Part shown: positions 9,069-17,895 of the stretch, one piece after another
Position numbering within the stretch: the first letter of the stretch is position 1
How the letters are laid out: every line of letters starts with the position of its first letter
Assembly: GCF_003253485.1 (NCBI RefSeq)
Contig: NZ_QKTX01000004.1
Location: forward strand, 334,588-398,587
DNA length: 64,000 nt
From: Algoriphagus aquaeductus
GTDB taxonomy: Bacteria; Bacteroidota; Bacteroidia; Cytophagales; Cyclobacteriaceae
Direction of reading: 5' to 3'
Made by a program: the position numbers and the translations under genes
The notes under the pieces: generated by a model
What the model was told of the DNA's origin: nothing
Seen by the model: the letters and a program-made list of their open reading frames with translations, nothing else
Database searches by the model: none

Positions 9069-10004
9069 TTAAGAGCGGGCTAAGATAATTTGTTTTGCCA
9101 AAATACCTATTCCCGTTCGGAAACTTTTGGGTTCAAATCCCAGTTGTTTTCTGGCTTTTTCGATGATAAAACCTGTTTTCATCGGGCGTTTGGCAGGCTG
9201 CTTAAACTTTGCAGAATCCGTCTGCTTGATTAAGGTTTTGTTAAGTCCAAAATACTCGGCAGTTTCTATGGCCATTTGATAAGGCGTCAAAAGATCTGCC
9301 CCGGAAATATTGAACACCCCTTCTGCCTTCTTTTTTGAAATCAAAATACAACCCGCTGCCAAGTCTTCTGCTAAAGTCGGTGTCCTTACTTGGTCGTCTA
9401 CCACCTGAATTTCTTTTCCGGCTTCCAATGAAGACTTCACCCAAAGGATAATATTGGACCGACTGAGATCATTGGCGATTCCATATACCAAAACTGTCCG
9501 GGCAATAGCCCATCTTAGCTTGGAGTTTTTGACGATTAGCTCTCCTTCCAATTTGGTCTGTCCGTAATAGTTGACAGGATCGGGAGTGGCTTCTTCATCA
9601 TAGGGATTTTTTCCATCTTCTCCTGAAAAAATAAAATCTGTGGAAACGAAGATAAAATGGGCGTTGATTTTTTCTGAAGCTTCCACCAGATACTGGGTGG
9701 CGAGCACATTGGCCCGGTGACAGGCATCCTGATTAAGCTCACATTCATCTACATGGGTCATCGCTGCCCCGTGAATGATGACTTCTGGCCTCAGTGCCAG
9801 CAGTACCTCTTCGACCTGCTCTTGATTTTCGATATCCAGGGAATGATATTGAAATCCGCTTCCCGAAAGTCTACAGCTTCCTCTACCGGTGGCCAGGACA
9901 TCAAATTGACCTTCTGACACCAACTGATCCACCAGTTTTTGTCCGAGTAAGCCATTGGCACCCGTGATGAGAAGTCTAGGCTTATTTGTTGGACGGGTAG
10001 ACAT
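9069..10004 (-). CDS. NAD(P)-dependent epimerase/reductase, RmlD-like
   Basis: 311 residues, extended short-chain dehydrogenase fold. The nucleotide-binding motif TGANGLLGQKLV lies near the N-terminus and the catalytic Tyr-x3-Lys is seen in NYYGQTKLEGE, preceded by the usual serine region FVSTDFIFSG. The general layout is closest to dTDP-4-dehydrorhamnose reductase (RmlD) and methionine adenosyltransferase regulatory-subunit-like proteins; no other dTDP-sugar genes are near, so a real role in rhamnose synthesis is doubtful. The ATG at 10004 is preferred over 10022 because it gives the shorter overlap (23 bases) with the upstream isomerase gene. It is the last gene of the operon that starts with the glmU-like gene. 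Confidence 0.82.
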   Translation of the reverse strand: MSTRPTNKPRLLITGANGLLGQKLVDQLVSEGQFDVLATGRGSCRLSGSGFQYHSLDIENQEQVEEVLLALRPEVIIHGAAMTHVDECELNQDACHRANVLATQYLVEASEKINAHFIFVSTDFIFSGEDGKNPYDEEATPDPVNYYGQTKLEGELIVKNSKLRWAIARTVLVYGIANDLSRSNIILWVKSSLEAGKEIQVVDDQVRTPTLAEDLAAGCILISKKKAEGVFNISGADLLTPYQMAIETAEYFGLNKTLIKQTDSAKFKQPAKRPMKTGFIIEKARKQLGFEPKSFRTGIGILAKQIILARS

Positions 10005-10827
10005 AGCCGAATTCTTTTTCAATTTTTTTTCGAGACACTTTTTCCACCGTCACCTTCATCAGGACCGGATCATTGGGTACTTCTCGTGTGGTAGGTTCTG
10101 AGGCAATTTTATCCACAACCTCCAAGCCAGTCAGTACTTGCCCAAATACGGTATACTCAAAGTCGAGATGGGGAGTACCTCCGACCACGGCATAGGCCTT
10201 GATTTGCTCAGGTGTGTAATCTTTCGTGAGTTTGATCTTTAAAGTCGATGCAATTTCATCCCGCTTGGAAAGCAAAAGATTAGTCAGACTGTCAAACTTT
10301 TGTTCTTCAAACAAGCGTGAATACTCTTGCTTGAGTTCTTGGCCTGAACCTAGCTGCATGTATTGAAAAACAGCCTTTTGCAAGGCGGGAAAATCAGTGG
10401 TCAGCTCCAATTCCTCATACGTTCTGCCCTGCACAATATAAAACTGCGATCCATTGCTTCTCTTTTGTGGGTTGATGTTGTCACCTTGACGGGCTGCAGC
10501 AATCATTCCTTTGGTGTGGACATGCTGGGGCAAAATCTCAGCTGGAAGCGTCGGCCATTGCTGTGCGGGCAATCCTTCCTTTCCAAAAACATCCCCACCC
10601 TGAACCATAAAATCCTTGATCACCCGATGAAACTGGGTAGAATCAAATCTTCCGGACTCCGCCAAAGCAATAAAATTCTTTTTATGCTCAGGCGTATCGT
10701 CAAAAAGGATAGCCTTGATCTCTCCGTGACGGGTGGAAATAGTGATAAGATAATCTTTGTCCTTCCCACAAGCCCAAGAACTTGCCAGAAGAAGTCCGAA
10801 AATCAGAAGCGTGCTTAGCTTTCGCAT
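9982..10827 (-). CDS. Cyclophilin-type peptidyl-prolyl isomerase lipoprotein
   Basis: 281 residues. The N-terminus has a lipobox (SSWAC, Cys20), so the enzyme should be a membrane-anchored periplasmic foldase. The cyclophilin core is clear: NFIALAESGRFDSTQFHRVI, FMVQGGD and GSQFYIVQG. Compared with a standard cyclophilin of about 160 residues, there is an insertion of about 70 residues, mostly helical, between QFYIVQG and the last strands (FEYTVFGQVLTGLEVVDKIA). One base separates it from hemC upstream, and it overlaps the RmlD-like gene downstream. Confidence 0.9.
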   Translation of the reverse strand: MRKLSTLLIFGLLLASSWACGKDKDYLITISTRHGEIKAILFDDTPEHKKNFIALAESGRFDSTQFHRVIKDFMVQGGDVFGKEGLPAQQWPTLPAEILPQHVHTKGMIAAARQGDNINPQKRSNGSQFYIVQGRTYEELELTTDFPALQKAVFQYMQLGSGQELKQEYSRLFEEQKFDSLTNLLLSKRDEIASTLKIKLTKDYTPEQIKAYAVVGGTPHLDFEYTVFGQVLTGLEVVDKIASEPTTREVPNDPVLMKVTVEKVSRKKIEKEFGYVYPSNK

Positions 10828-10828
10828 A

Positions 10829-11764
10829 TCAGGATTGTGCTTTTTTGATTTGTTCTAAAATTTCTTTCCCGCCGGCCGACAATACTTTTGAGGCCAACTC
10901 CTGACCAAGGCTCTCCGGATCAGAACTGGATCCTTGAAGGTGAAAAGTGATCCGTTGCTTCCCATCCAGGCTTACAATTCCTCCATTGAGCTTCAACTGG
11001 TCATTTTCAAGCTTTGCCATTGCAAAAACGGGAATACTGCATCCACCTTCCAACACCCTGAGGTAAGCTCTTTCTGCTCGAAGTCTGGTTTCGGTTTCAG
11101 AGTGATTGCAGGCTTGAATGATTTGAGATCGGAGGCTCGGATCGAGATTTTTAGCAGATTCAATTGCCACAGATCCTTGCCCTACAGCAGGAGTGAATTC
11201 ATCCAAATCCAAGTATTCAGCAATCAGATCATCATAGCCCATCCGATGCACCCCTGCATAAGCCAGCAATAAGGCATCGCAAAGCCCCTCCTCCATTTTT
11301 CGGATTCGAGTTTGAAGATTGCCTCTGACATCGACTGTTTTCACATGGGGATAAAAATGCTTTAGTGTGGCAATCCGTCGCGTGGAGGAAGTACCCAAAA
11401 CCAAGGGCTGCGAAGCATCTGAAATTGAAAAGCCTTTATTCTTGGAAAGCAGGATGTCATTTTCCTTTTCCCGCTCAGTAAATGCTATGATTTCAAAGGC
11501 TTCATCCAAATTGGACTGCATATCCTTGGCAGAATGTACCGCAATATCAATCCGACCATCAAGCAATTGATCTTCCAACTCCTGAGTAAAAACCCCTTTG
11601 GAACCAATCTTGGAGATCGACACATCCAAGACCTGGTCGCCCTTGGTATCAATGATGACAATTTCGGATTCAAGACCTGCTTTTTTCAGCAGATCCTCCA
11701 CGTGGTAGGCCTGCCAAAGCGCAAGCTTACTGCCTCTGGTGCCTATTTTGATGACGTAGCTCAT
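10829..11764 (-). CDS. hemC: Porphobilinogen deaminase (hydroxymethylbilane synthase)
   Basis: 311 residues, the normal length. It joins four porphobilinogen molecules to hydroxymethylbilane in heme biosynthesis. Visible hallmarks are GTRGSKLALWQ at the N-terminus, HSAKDM with the active-site Asp, TSSTRR for substrate binding, and the cofactor-attachment Cys242 in LEGGCSIPVFA, to which the dipyrromethane cofactor binds. Its start overlaps the rimK stop (TAATG), and one base separates it from the isomerase gene. Other heme genes in the window (hemE, hemB) are unlinked. Confidence 0.97.
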   Translation of the reverse strand: MSYVIKIGTRGSKLALWQAYHVEDLLKKAGLESEIVIIDTKGDQVLDVSISKIGSKGVFTQELEDQLLDGRIDIAVHSAKDMQSNLDEAFEIIAFTEREKENDILLSKNKGFSISDASQPLVLGTSSTRRIATLKHFYPHVKTVDVRGNLQTRIRKMEEGLCDALLLAYAGVHRMGYDDLIAEYLDLDEFTPAVGQGSVAIESAKNLDPSLRSQIIQACNHSETETRLRAERAYLRVLEGGCSIPVFAMAKLENDQLKLNGGIVSLDGKQRITFHLQGSSSDPESLGQELASKVLSAGGKEILEQIKKAQS

Positions 11765-12669
11765 TAATGTTTTTCTCGTTTAGAAGATTTTTTGCGGACT
11801 CCATCCTCCACAAATTTGACAATTTCAGCAGCGATATTGACCCCTGTAGCACTTTCAATACCTTCCAGACCAGGGGAACTGTTCACCTCCAAAATCAATG
11901 GTCCTCTTGCTGATTGGAGCATATCCACCCCAGCTACGTCCAGTCCCAAAGCTTTGGCAGCATTGAGGGCGGCTTGTCTCTCGGCACGGCTCAACTTTAT
12001 CACGGTGGCCACACCTCCTCTGTGGAGATTGGAGCGGAACTCACCTTCAGCACCCTGACGCTTCATGGCTCCTACGACTTTTCCATTCACTACAAAAGCC
12101 CGGATATCGGCCCCTTTGGCCTCTTTGATAAATTCCTGAACGATAATTCTAGCCTTCAATCCATGGAAAGCTTCGATCACAGACTGGGCCGCCTTCTTTG
12201 TTTCTGCCAATACTACCCCAAGCCCCTGAGTTCCTTCGAGCAGTTTGATAATCACAGGTGCACTGCCTACTTGTTCGATCAGCTGTTTTTCCCCTCCTTT
12301 TGAAAAATTTGTAAAGGCGGTCTTGGGCATTCCCAAGCCGTTTTTGGAAAGGATCTGCAAGCTTCTGAGCTTGTCCCTGCTCCGAACGATCGCCTGTGAG
12401 GTCACCACAGAAAATGCCCCCATCAGCTCAAACTGACGGACCACGGCAGTTCCATAAAACGTCACAGAAGCTCCGATTCGTGGGATAATGGCGTCCACTC
12501 CTTCTAGCTTTTGCCCTTTATAAATGATGGAGGGGCCCTCTTGCTCGATAATCAAATCGCAAAGGCTGTGATCAACCACCATGGCCTCATGCCCTGCATT
12601 TTGAATTTCTTCAACAAGTCTTCGGGTCGAAAATAGTTTGGTGTTCCTCGAAAGGACGGCAATTTTCAT
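11764..12669 (-). CDS. rimK: RimK-type ATP-grasp glutamate ligase
   Basis: 301 residues, the usual size for RimK. The family adds glutamate residues to the C-terminus of ribosomal protein S6 or makes poly-glutamate. The ATP-grasp core is visible: [15 protein letters not shown] (nucleotide-binding loop), [18 protein letters not shown] and the metal-binding [15 protein letters not shown] at the end. The gene overlaps the upstream rimB-like gene by four bases (ATGA) and hemC by one, so all three are co-translated. The pairing with a RimB-like protease suggests a glutamylation/de-glutamylation pair; the target protein here is not known. Confidence 0.93.
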   Translation of the reverse strand: MKIAVLSRNTKLFSTRRLVEEIQNAGHEAMVVDHSLCDLIIEQEGPSIIYKGQKLEGVDAIIPRIGASVTFYGTAVVRQFELMGAFSVVTSQAIVRSRDKLRSLQILSKNGLGMPKTAFTNFSKGGEKQLIEQVGSAPVIIKLLEGTQGLGVVLAETKKAAQSVIEAFHGLKARIIVQEFIKEAKGADIRAFVVNGKVVGAMKRQGAEGEFRSNLHRGGVATVIKLSRAERQAALNAAKALGLDVAGVDMLQSARGPLILEVNSSPGLEGIESATGVNIAAEIVKFVEDGVRKKSSKREKH

Positions 12670-13106
12670 TTCTTTTTGCGGTAGGTTTTACCCAAGTTGG
12701 TTTTGGATACATCCACGAGGAATTTGCCCCGAAGAATCTTTCTGCCCAGTAGGATGGAATTTTTCATGCTGGACCTGTCAGTAAGCGTAAACTCAGTCCT
12801 AAAGGTCTCCCCGGCGAGCTGTATTTTGGTTTCGATCAAGAAGCGGATTTCTGCTTGACCGAAGGAGTTTTTTACTTTCTTTTCTCTGTATTTTTCAAAA
12901 ACGAGGGTTTTCCCCGTAAATTTTTGATGCTTGGGCATCAGGATTTGAAATTTGAGGACTTTCTTTCCCTCAAGCTCTTCTTCTCTGATTTCCTCCGCAT
13001 GAAGGCTGCTGGTATATGCCCCTGTATCAATTTTTGCCCAGACCAGGTTAAGCCCCAATTCGGGAAGGGTGATTTTCTCTTTTCGGCCGATGATTTTCTG
13101 CTCCAT
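12666..13106 (-). CDS. RimB-like retropepsin-type protease (RimK partner)
   Basis: 146 residues, single domain of the family formerly called ATP-dependent zinc protease or RimK/LysX-associated (Pfam Zn_protease). The active-site-like motif [14 protein letters not shown] with D27-T28-G29 matches the retropepsin signature, and [16 protein letters not shown] is the conserved C-terminal part. In Pseudomonas, RimB trims glutamates that RimK adds. It overlaps rimK by four bases here and is three bases downstream of holB. Confidence 0.85.
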   Translation of the reverse strand: MEQKIIGRKEKITLPELGLNLVWAKIDTGAYTSSLHAEEIREEELEGKKVLKFQILMPKHQKFTGKTLVFEKYREKKVKNSFGQAEIRFLIETKIQLAGETFRTEFTLTDRSSMKNSILLGRKILRGKFLVDVSKTNLGKTYRKKK

Positions 13107-13109
13107 GAC

Positions 13110-14255
13110 TTAGTTCTTTGACATCATCAGCAACAATTCCATGGACAAGTCGGTGAAAATCATTTTGGCATTGCCATTTCGCTCAAGATGATAATGCGCC
13201 TGATTGAAGGCCTCATACATCTTCAGGGCATGATCTTCGGTGAGCACATTTTTACTGATCTTGTTGATAAAATCCCGATCCTCATCGGTGGTACGAAGCA
13301 GGTTTTCCAGTTCGAGATTCTTGAGCATGATCTCCCGGGTCACGTTTAGTCCAGCCAAAATCAATGATTTTTGGGCCTCTTTATCGTACTTGTGAAACTC
13401 ATCCGAAAGATTGAAAAGGTCTTTCAGGTTTTTGGTCACACAGAGTCTGAACCAATCCCTTACCTGACGGACGGTTTGATCTTCGACATTTTCCAAGAGG
13501 CGATAGGCTTCTCTGAGATTGCCATCAGCCAGCATGGCGATTTGCTCGGCTGCCTTATTTTCACATAGACCGGCATCCACCAGGTGATTTTTGATCTCCT
13601 CATCCGAGAAGGCTCTCACCATGATTTTTTGAGTACGGGAAAGAATGGTAGTCAACAGCTGATCTGCCTGAGAAGTCACTAGCATAAAAATGGTCTTGGC
13701 AGGCGGCTCTTCAATAATTTTCAGCAGGGAGTTGGCCGCTGATGGATGGAGAAATTCGGGCGCCCAGATCAACATAATTTTGTATCCTCCTTCGAAAGAC
13801 ATCAGCGAAAGTGCCTGAATGATCTTTCGGGCCGCAGCTTTGGAGATGTTCAATTGCTTTTTCTCAAAGCCATTGAAATAGATGAAGTCGTGAACATTAC
13901 CGTAAGGCTGACCAAGGACAAACTTTCTCCAATTGCCCAGAATATCGGTCTTTTCTTCCTTTTCGCCATCGTCTCCTCCTTCATCGTCCTTGGAAGAGGC
14001 GATCACCGGAAAGGCAAAATTCAAATCCGGCATGATCAGTTTTTTCATCCGCTGACAAGACCCACAAGATCCGCAAGAATCAGTTTCACTCGGATTTTCG
14101 CAATAAAGGTAGGTAGCTAAAGCCAAGGCCAAGGTCAGATTGGCTGAGCCTTCTGGCCCATGAAACAGCAGCGCATGTGCCAAATGATTGAATTTGACCG
14201 CATTGAGTAGCTTTTCTTTGGTTTCAGGGAGCCCTGGTATTTCTGCAAACTGCAT
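13110..14255 (-). CDS. holB: DNA polymerase III subunit delta prime
   Basis: 381 residues. It acts in the clamp loader. The N-terminus shows the AAA+ layout: FNHLAHALLFHGPEGSANLT is the degenerate P-loop normal for delta prime, CGSCGSCQRMKK forms the zinc-binding Cys cluster, and SAANSLLKIIEEPP is the family hallmark. The sensor region reads LSRTQ instead of the SRC seen in ATPase subunits, again as expected for a non-hydrolysing subunit. An acidic insertion (DDEGGDDGEKEEK) follows the zinc region. It is the second gene of the operon, 11 bases after the glmU-like gene. Confidence 0.92.
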   Translation of the reverse strand: MQFAEIPGLPETKEKLLNAVKFNHLAHALLFHGPEGSANLTLALALATYLYCENPSETDSCGSCGSCQRMKKLIMPDLNFAFPVIASSKDDEGGDDGEKEEKTDILGNWRKFVLGQPYGNVHDFIYFNGFEKKQLNISKAAARKIIQALSLMSFEGGYKIMLIWAPEFLHPSAANSLLKIIEEPPAKTIFMLVTSQADQLLTTILSRTQKIMVRAFSDEEIKNHLVDAGLCENKAAEQIAMLADGNLREAYRLLENVEDQTVRQVRDWFRLCVTKNLKDLFNLSDEFHKYDKEAQKSLILAGLNVTREIMLKNLELENLLRTTDEDRDFINKISKNVLTEDHALKMYEAFNQAHYHLERNGNAKMIFTDLSMELLLMMSKN

Positions 14256-14266
14256 AACTGGATGGA

Positions 14267-15463
14267 TCAGGAAGTTTTATCCCAAATTCTATAGCTTTTG
14301 GTCAATTCAAAAACCTTATCCAAGATTTCTTTTTCGACCGGAGTCCATTCCACGCCTCTTCGGCCGTAGACTGCTATGGCCGTTTCTTCAAACTTGGGCA
14401 TTGTAAAAGTCGAGAAGCCGGCAGCACCTCCCCATGAGAAAGAAGGGATAAAATTCCGAGGATAGCCATCCCCAAAAATATTAGCACCAACTCCCACCAC
14501 AGTCCCTGTGTTGAACATGGTGTTGATTCCGCACTTGCTATGGTCACCCATCATCAAGCCACAAAACTGAAGTCCGGTATTGGAAAACCCTCCTTTAGTG
14601 TAATCCCAAAGTTTAACCGGGGCATAGTTATTTTTGAGATTGGAGGTATTGGTATCGGCACCCAAGTTGCACCACTCACCAATGACGGAATTCCCCAAAA
14701 ATCCTTCATGTCCTTTGTTGGAGTACCCAAAAATCACCGAATTAGAGACTTCACCCCCAATTTTGGAAAATGGCCCAACCGTGGTGTCACCACGTAGTTT
14801 GGCTCCCATATTTACCGTAGAACCTTCACACAGTGCGAATGGACCTCTAATCAAGGAACCTTCCTGGATTTCAGTATTCTTCCCGATGTAGATAGGCCCA
14901 CTTTCTGCGTTGAGTACAGCAGCTTTGATCTTGGCCCCTTCTTCGATAAAAATCTGATTTGATCCATATACCACGGTGTGGGGATCATGCACAGGCTGGG
15001 AAGTTCTGCCCTTGGTCAATAAGGTATAGTCTTTCCTGATTTCAGCACCGTTGAATTGGAAGATCTGCCAAGTTTTCTGCAACAGAACCGGCTCTTGCTC
15101 CAGTTGAACAGCCTTTTTGTCAGCCAGCGTGCTTAAGTTTTTCTCCGTTTCTCCGATGTATCCCGCAAGAATCGTTTTACCAAAATACAGCACCTCATCG
15201 GTCCTGAGCAAAGAAATGATCCTAAGTGAATAAGCATCAGGAAGCCAAGCACCATTGACGGCGAGGGCTTTTTCCTCAGTTCTTGGAAATTTCTTTTGGA
15301 GATATTCTTGAGTCAAAAATGAAATTTGAGCCCCGGTGAGCATCTTCCATTTTTCTGAAATCTTGAGAATACCCACTCTGATATCCGCAACAGGTCTGGT
15401 AAAAGTAAAAGGAAGCAATGATCCTCGGATCGCAGGATCGTCAAACAACAGAATATTGGTCAT
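14267..15463 (-). CDS. Alternative GlmU (Bacteroidota-type sugar nucleotidyltransferase/acetyltransferase)
   Basis: 398 residues. The N-terminal part resembles a short nucleotidyltransferase (ILLFDDPAIRGSLLPFTFTR); the C-terminal part is a left-handed beta helix with hexapeptide repeats (VYGSNQIFIEEGAKIKAAVL, FGDGYPRNFIPSFSWGG). This is the arrangement of the alternative bacterial GlmU family that is thought to make UDP-GlcNAc in Bacteroidota. It heads the seven-gene minus-strand operon. A -7-like box TATTTTTG lies only four bases before its ATG, within the T-tract of the rpmE2 terminator. Confidence 0.87.
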   Translation of the reverse strand: MTNILLFDDPAIRGSLLPFTFTRPVADIRVGILKISEKWKMLTGAQISFLTQEYLQKKFPRTEEKALAVNGAWLPDAYSLRIISLLRTDEVLYFGKTILAGYIGETEKNLSTLADKKAVQLEQEPVLLQKTWQIFQFNGAEIRKDYTLLTKGRTSQPVHDPHTVVYGSNQIFIEEGAKIKAAVLNAESGPIYIGKNTEIQEGSLIRGPFALCEGSTVNMGAKLRGDTTVGPFSKIGGEVSNSVIFGYSNKGHEGFLGNSVIGEWCNLGADTNTSNLKNNYAPVKLWDYTKGGFSNTGLQFCGLMMGDHSKCGINTMFNTGTVVGVGANIFGDGYPRNFIPSFSWGGAAGFSTFTMPKFEETAIAVYGRRGVEWTPVEKEILDKVFELTKSYRIWDKTS

Positions 15464-15474
15464 AGGACAAAAAT

Positions 15475-15514
15475 AAAAAAGTCTCCCGGAATCCTTGCTC
15501 CGGGAGACTTTTTC
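15475..15514 (-). terminator. Terminator of rpmE2
   Basis: A near-perfect stem (AAAAGTCTCCCGG / CCGGGAGACTTTT) with a 10-base loop and T-tracts on both strands. It lies between rpmE2 and the glmU-like gene on the minus strand. Confidence 0.9.
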
Positions 15515-15532
15515 GGCTTAAACTGCCAAGAA

Positions 15533-15778
15533 TTACTTCTTCGCGTATCTTTTGTTGAATTTCTCCACTCGGCCTGCAGTATCAAGAAGCATTTTCTTGC
15601 CTGTGTAGAATGGGTGAGATTCAGAGCTCACTTCGATTTTGTAAACTGGGTAAGATTTGCCGTCAGTCCACTCGATGGTTTCGCTAGTCTCGATAGTAGA
15701 CTTAGTCAAAAACTTAAACTCGCTAGAGGTATCGTAGAATACTACGTCTCTGTAGTTAGGATGAATATCTTTTTTCAT
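15533..15778 (-). CDS. rpmE2: 50S ribosomal protein L31, type B
   Basis: 81 residues, the length of the type B form. It begins [16 protein letters not shown] and includes the conserved [11 protein letters not shown] and [10 protein letters not shown]. No cysteines are present, so this is the zinc-independent form. It is transcribed alone, with a strong promoter 130 bases upstream and a terminator 18 bases downstream. The leader holds a conspicuous hairpin (15823-15852) that could be involved in regulation. Confidence 0.97.
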   Translation of the reverse strand: MKKDIHPNYRDVVFYDTSSEFKFLTKSTIETSETIEWTDGKSYPVYKIEVSSESHPFYTGKKMLLDTAGRVEKFNKRYAKK

Positions 15779-15822
15779 ATGATTTATAATTGTTTTTCTA
15801 TACCCATATGGAATCTACCTGT

Positions 15823-15852
15823 AAGTAGTCCCTTATGAGGGATTGACTACTT
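15823..15852 (-). promoter_or_regulatory. Hairpin in the rpmE2 leader
   Basis: On the minus strand AAGTAG pairs with CTACTT and TCCCT pairs with AGGGA around the loop CATA, with a four-base bulge on one side. It sits in the 124-base leader, 45 bases before the ATG. No T-tract follows, so it is not a simple terminator. Known L31 leaders in other phyla are autoregulatory; a similar role here is inference. Confidence 0.45.
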
Positions 15853-15907
15853 TGGGCTCGATTTCATGTTTATAGCTAGTAATTTTTGCCTTTTTTGAAA
15901 CGAGGCA

Positions 15908-15939
15908 CAAAGATATCTTTTTAAATAAATCTCACCAAA
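15908..15939 (-). promoter_or_regulatory. Bacteroidota-type promoter for rpmE2
   Basis: On the minus strand a -33 TTTG (15939-15936) and a -7 TATCTTTG (15915-15908) are separated by 20 bases, a full match to the TTTG/TAnnTTTG consensus. Transcription should start near 15902. Confidence 0.75.
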
Positions 15940-15991
15940 TCTTTCTCGATGATTTATTCGGCTTAAGAATCAAAAGAATGCGAACGCTGGA

Positions 15992-16633
15992 TTATTTGCT
16001 TTTAAGGTCGCCTCTTTTGATAGAGCGAATAAACTGTGACCACGCAAATGGGTCCAAAATCCTAAGCGGACGTGGTCCATATAAATCCTGATTTTGTAAC
16101 ATTTGCCCTTGTTGGAAATATCTGAAATTCTCTCCACCTGAGGCCGGCATTGACTCAGCCCACCTCAAAAGCATCTCGGGACTCATATTGGACCTGCTGA
16201 TTGACATAGGGTCCACCACATTCATTGCAATGACTGCTTTTTTGAATTCTTCTTCTGTGGGATAAGGCATAACCATGATTTCTGCCAACGCAATCTCATC
16301 CACCTCCATCGTCAAGATTAAAGAAATTCGATCACTTTCAACTTTTTCCGGTACTTTGAAAGTCTGTTTTTTCAATCCAATGAAGGAAAAAACCACACTG
16401 TCACCTTCCAGAACTGGCATGGAAAAGTAACCAAAGCGACCGGAAGCAGTCCCCCTACCTTTTTTAGGCACATAAATATTTACGCCGGGAACAGCGTCAG
16501 TACTATCTGCATTTAAAATAATCCCCGAAAGCTGGATGACTTTTTTATCCTGGGTATCTTGAGAAAATGCAGTCTGGGACAGAAAAATCAATCCGAGTAG
16601 TGAGAAGAGATATGTAAGCTTAGGTAATTTCAC
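15992..16633 (-). CDS. Secreted protein with CarboxypepD_reg-like domain
   Basis: 213 residues. A signal peptide of 24 residues (ends AFSQ) is followed by a carboxypeptidase-regulatory-like fold of about 90 residues: IQLSGIILNADSTDAVPGVN, GTASGRFGYFSMPV, VFSFIGLKKQTF. The C-terminal half is helical and ends without a TonB plug or barrel, so this is a free-standing domain protein of the kind common in Bacteroidota envelopes. It is divergent from the ArsR-type regulator at 16737. Substrate or partner unknown. Confidence 0.85.
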   Translation of the reverse strand: MKLPKLTYLFSLLGLIFLSQTAFSQDTQDKKVIQLSGIILNADSTDAVPGVNIYVPKKGRGTASGRFGYFSMPVLEGDSVVFSFIGLKKQTFKVPEKVESDRISLILTMEVDEIALAEIMVMPYPTEEEFKKAVIAMNVVDPMSISRSNMSPEMLLRWAESMPASGGENFRYFQQGQMLQNQDLYGPRPLRILDPFAWSQFIRSIKRGDLKSK

Positions 16634-16736
16634 GGGGAAGAAATGAGATGTGGCCGAGTGGAATTGCGATGCGAATTAGAACTAATTTCGGGGATTTCTT
16701 TTAGGTTTAACCGACGGCACAAGTTAAAAGTTACTA

Positions 16737-17120
16737 ATGAGACTTAAAAACATCAGCTTAAACTATGGGCTCAGGATATTCAAAGCGCTATCAGAGGAGC
16801 CAAGGGTACGTGTAATCCATTTGCTCATGCTCAATAAAGAATTGAGCATCTCGGACCTTGAGCATATTTTGGATTTCACCCAAACCAAAACCAGCCGTCA
16901 CTTGATATACCTTAAAAATGCAGGGCTTTTGGGCAGTCGGAGAATCGATCAATGGGTTTTCTATTACATTTTGGAGGAATACCTTGAAATCATTCAGCAG
17001 ATTTTCAAGTTTATCCAAAAGGACCCCAGCCTAATTAAAGATCAGGAAACCTTTGAAATCCTGAAATCCAACAGAGAACTGGCCATCAATAAAATTCAAA
17101 ACCATACTTACCGACGCTGA
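16737..17120 (+). CDS. ArsR-family winged-helix regulator
   Basis: 127 residues. A winged helix-turn-helix is visible: LSEEPRVRVIHLLMLNKELS, LSISDLEHILDFTQTKTSRH (recognition helix) and LIYLKNAGLLGSRRIDQWVF (wing). The Cys ligands of arsenic or metal sensors are absent from the recognition helix, so the inducer is not a metal bound at that site. The stop is seven bases before the YjjG gene, so the two are likely one transcript. Confidence 0.87.
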   Translation: MRLKNISLNYGLRIFKALSEEPRVRVIHLLMLNKELSISDLEHILDFTQTKTSRHLIYLKNAGLLGSRRIDQWVFYYILEEYLEIIQQIFKFIQKDPSLIKDQETFEILKSNRELAINKIQNHTYRR

Positions 17121-17127
17121 TTACATT

Positions 17128-17823
17128 TTGAAAACATACCAACACCTTTTCTTCGATCTGGACCATACCCTTTGGGATTACGATCGAAATGTCACCGAAT
17201 CCCTTTCTGAACTTTATCAAATCTACAGCCTTCAGGATTTGGGAATTCCAACCTTTGAAAAATTCTTCGAATCCTTTCATGAAGTCAATTTCCAGCTTTG
17301 GGACTGGTACAATGTTGGAAAGATCGACAAGCATTATCTGAGAAAAGAACGGTTCCCAAGGATATTCGAACATGCCGGAGGAAATTATAAGGCAATTCCT
17401 GCCGAGTTTGAAGAAGACTTTATGCATCGAACTTCCTCCAAACCTCACGTTTTTCCCTACTCCAAAGAAATCTTGACTTACCTGAAGGAAAAGTATCGCA
17501 TTCATGTCATCACCAATGGATTCAATGAATCTCAGGCTAAAAAAATGAAATCTGCCGACTTGGATGGGTATTTTGAGCTGGTGATCACATCCGAAACTAC
17601 GGGCTATAAAAAGCCAGATCCTAGAATTTTCCATTACACCATGGACCAGCTCAAAACTACTCCTGATGTCTGTCTGATGATTGGTGATAATCCGGCATCT
17701 GACATTTTAGGCGCTCAACGGGCCGAAATCGACCAGGTTTTCTTCAATCCTGAAGAAAAAACTATCGAACTCACACCTACTTACGAAATCCGCCATTTAA
17801 AAGAATTAGAATCGCTTTTGTAA
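17128..17823 (+). CDS. HAD-family noncanonical pyrimidine nucleotidase, YjjG-type
   Basis: 231 residues. YjjG removes phosphate from noncanonical pyrimidine nucleotides. HAD motif I is FFDLDHTLWD with D10 and D12, motif II is VITNGFNE, the Lys of motif III is in GYKKPDPRIF, and motif IV is MIGDNPASDILGA. The start is a TTG at 17128: the sequence before it is the ArsR gene, and no in-frame ATG lies close to motif I. YjjG is recognised by length and by FDLDHTLWDY; a related HAD phosphatase with other substrates cannot be ruled out. Confidence 0.88.
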   Translation: MKTYQHLFFDLDHTLWDYDRNVTESLSELYQIYSLQDLGIPTFEKFFESFHEVNFQLWDWYNVGKIDKHYLRKERFPRIFEHAGGNYKAIPAEFEEDFMHRTSSKPHVFPYSKEILTYLKEKYRIHVITNGFNESQAKKMKSADLDGYFELVITSETTGYKKPDPRIFHYTMDQLKTTPDVCLMIGDNPASDILGAQRAEIDQVFFNPEEKTIELTPTYEIRHLKELESLL

Positions 17824-17855
17824 GGCAAATCACTGCCCGTTAAATGAGTAAAACT

Positions 17856-17863
17856 TATCTTTG
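17856..17863 (+). promoter_or_regulatory. -7 box before pruA
   Basis: TATCTTTG fits the Bacteroidota -7 consensus TAnnTTTG, 32 bases before the pruA ATG. The -33 region is not a clear TTTG match. Confidence 0.45.
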
Positions 17864-17895
17864 GCCTCTCAGAAATCAAATAAACTCCAAATATC

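Noticed and set aside
9069..15463. Horizontally acquired island in the minus-strand gene block
   Set aside because: It is a run of core genes (holB, hemC, rimK) with ordinary composition and tight operon spacing.
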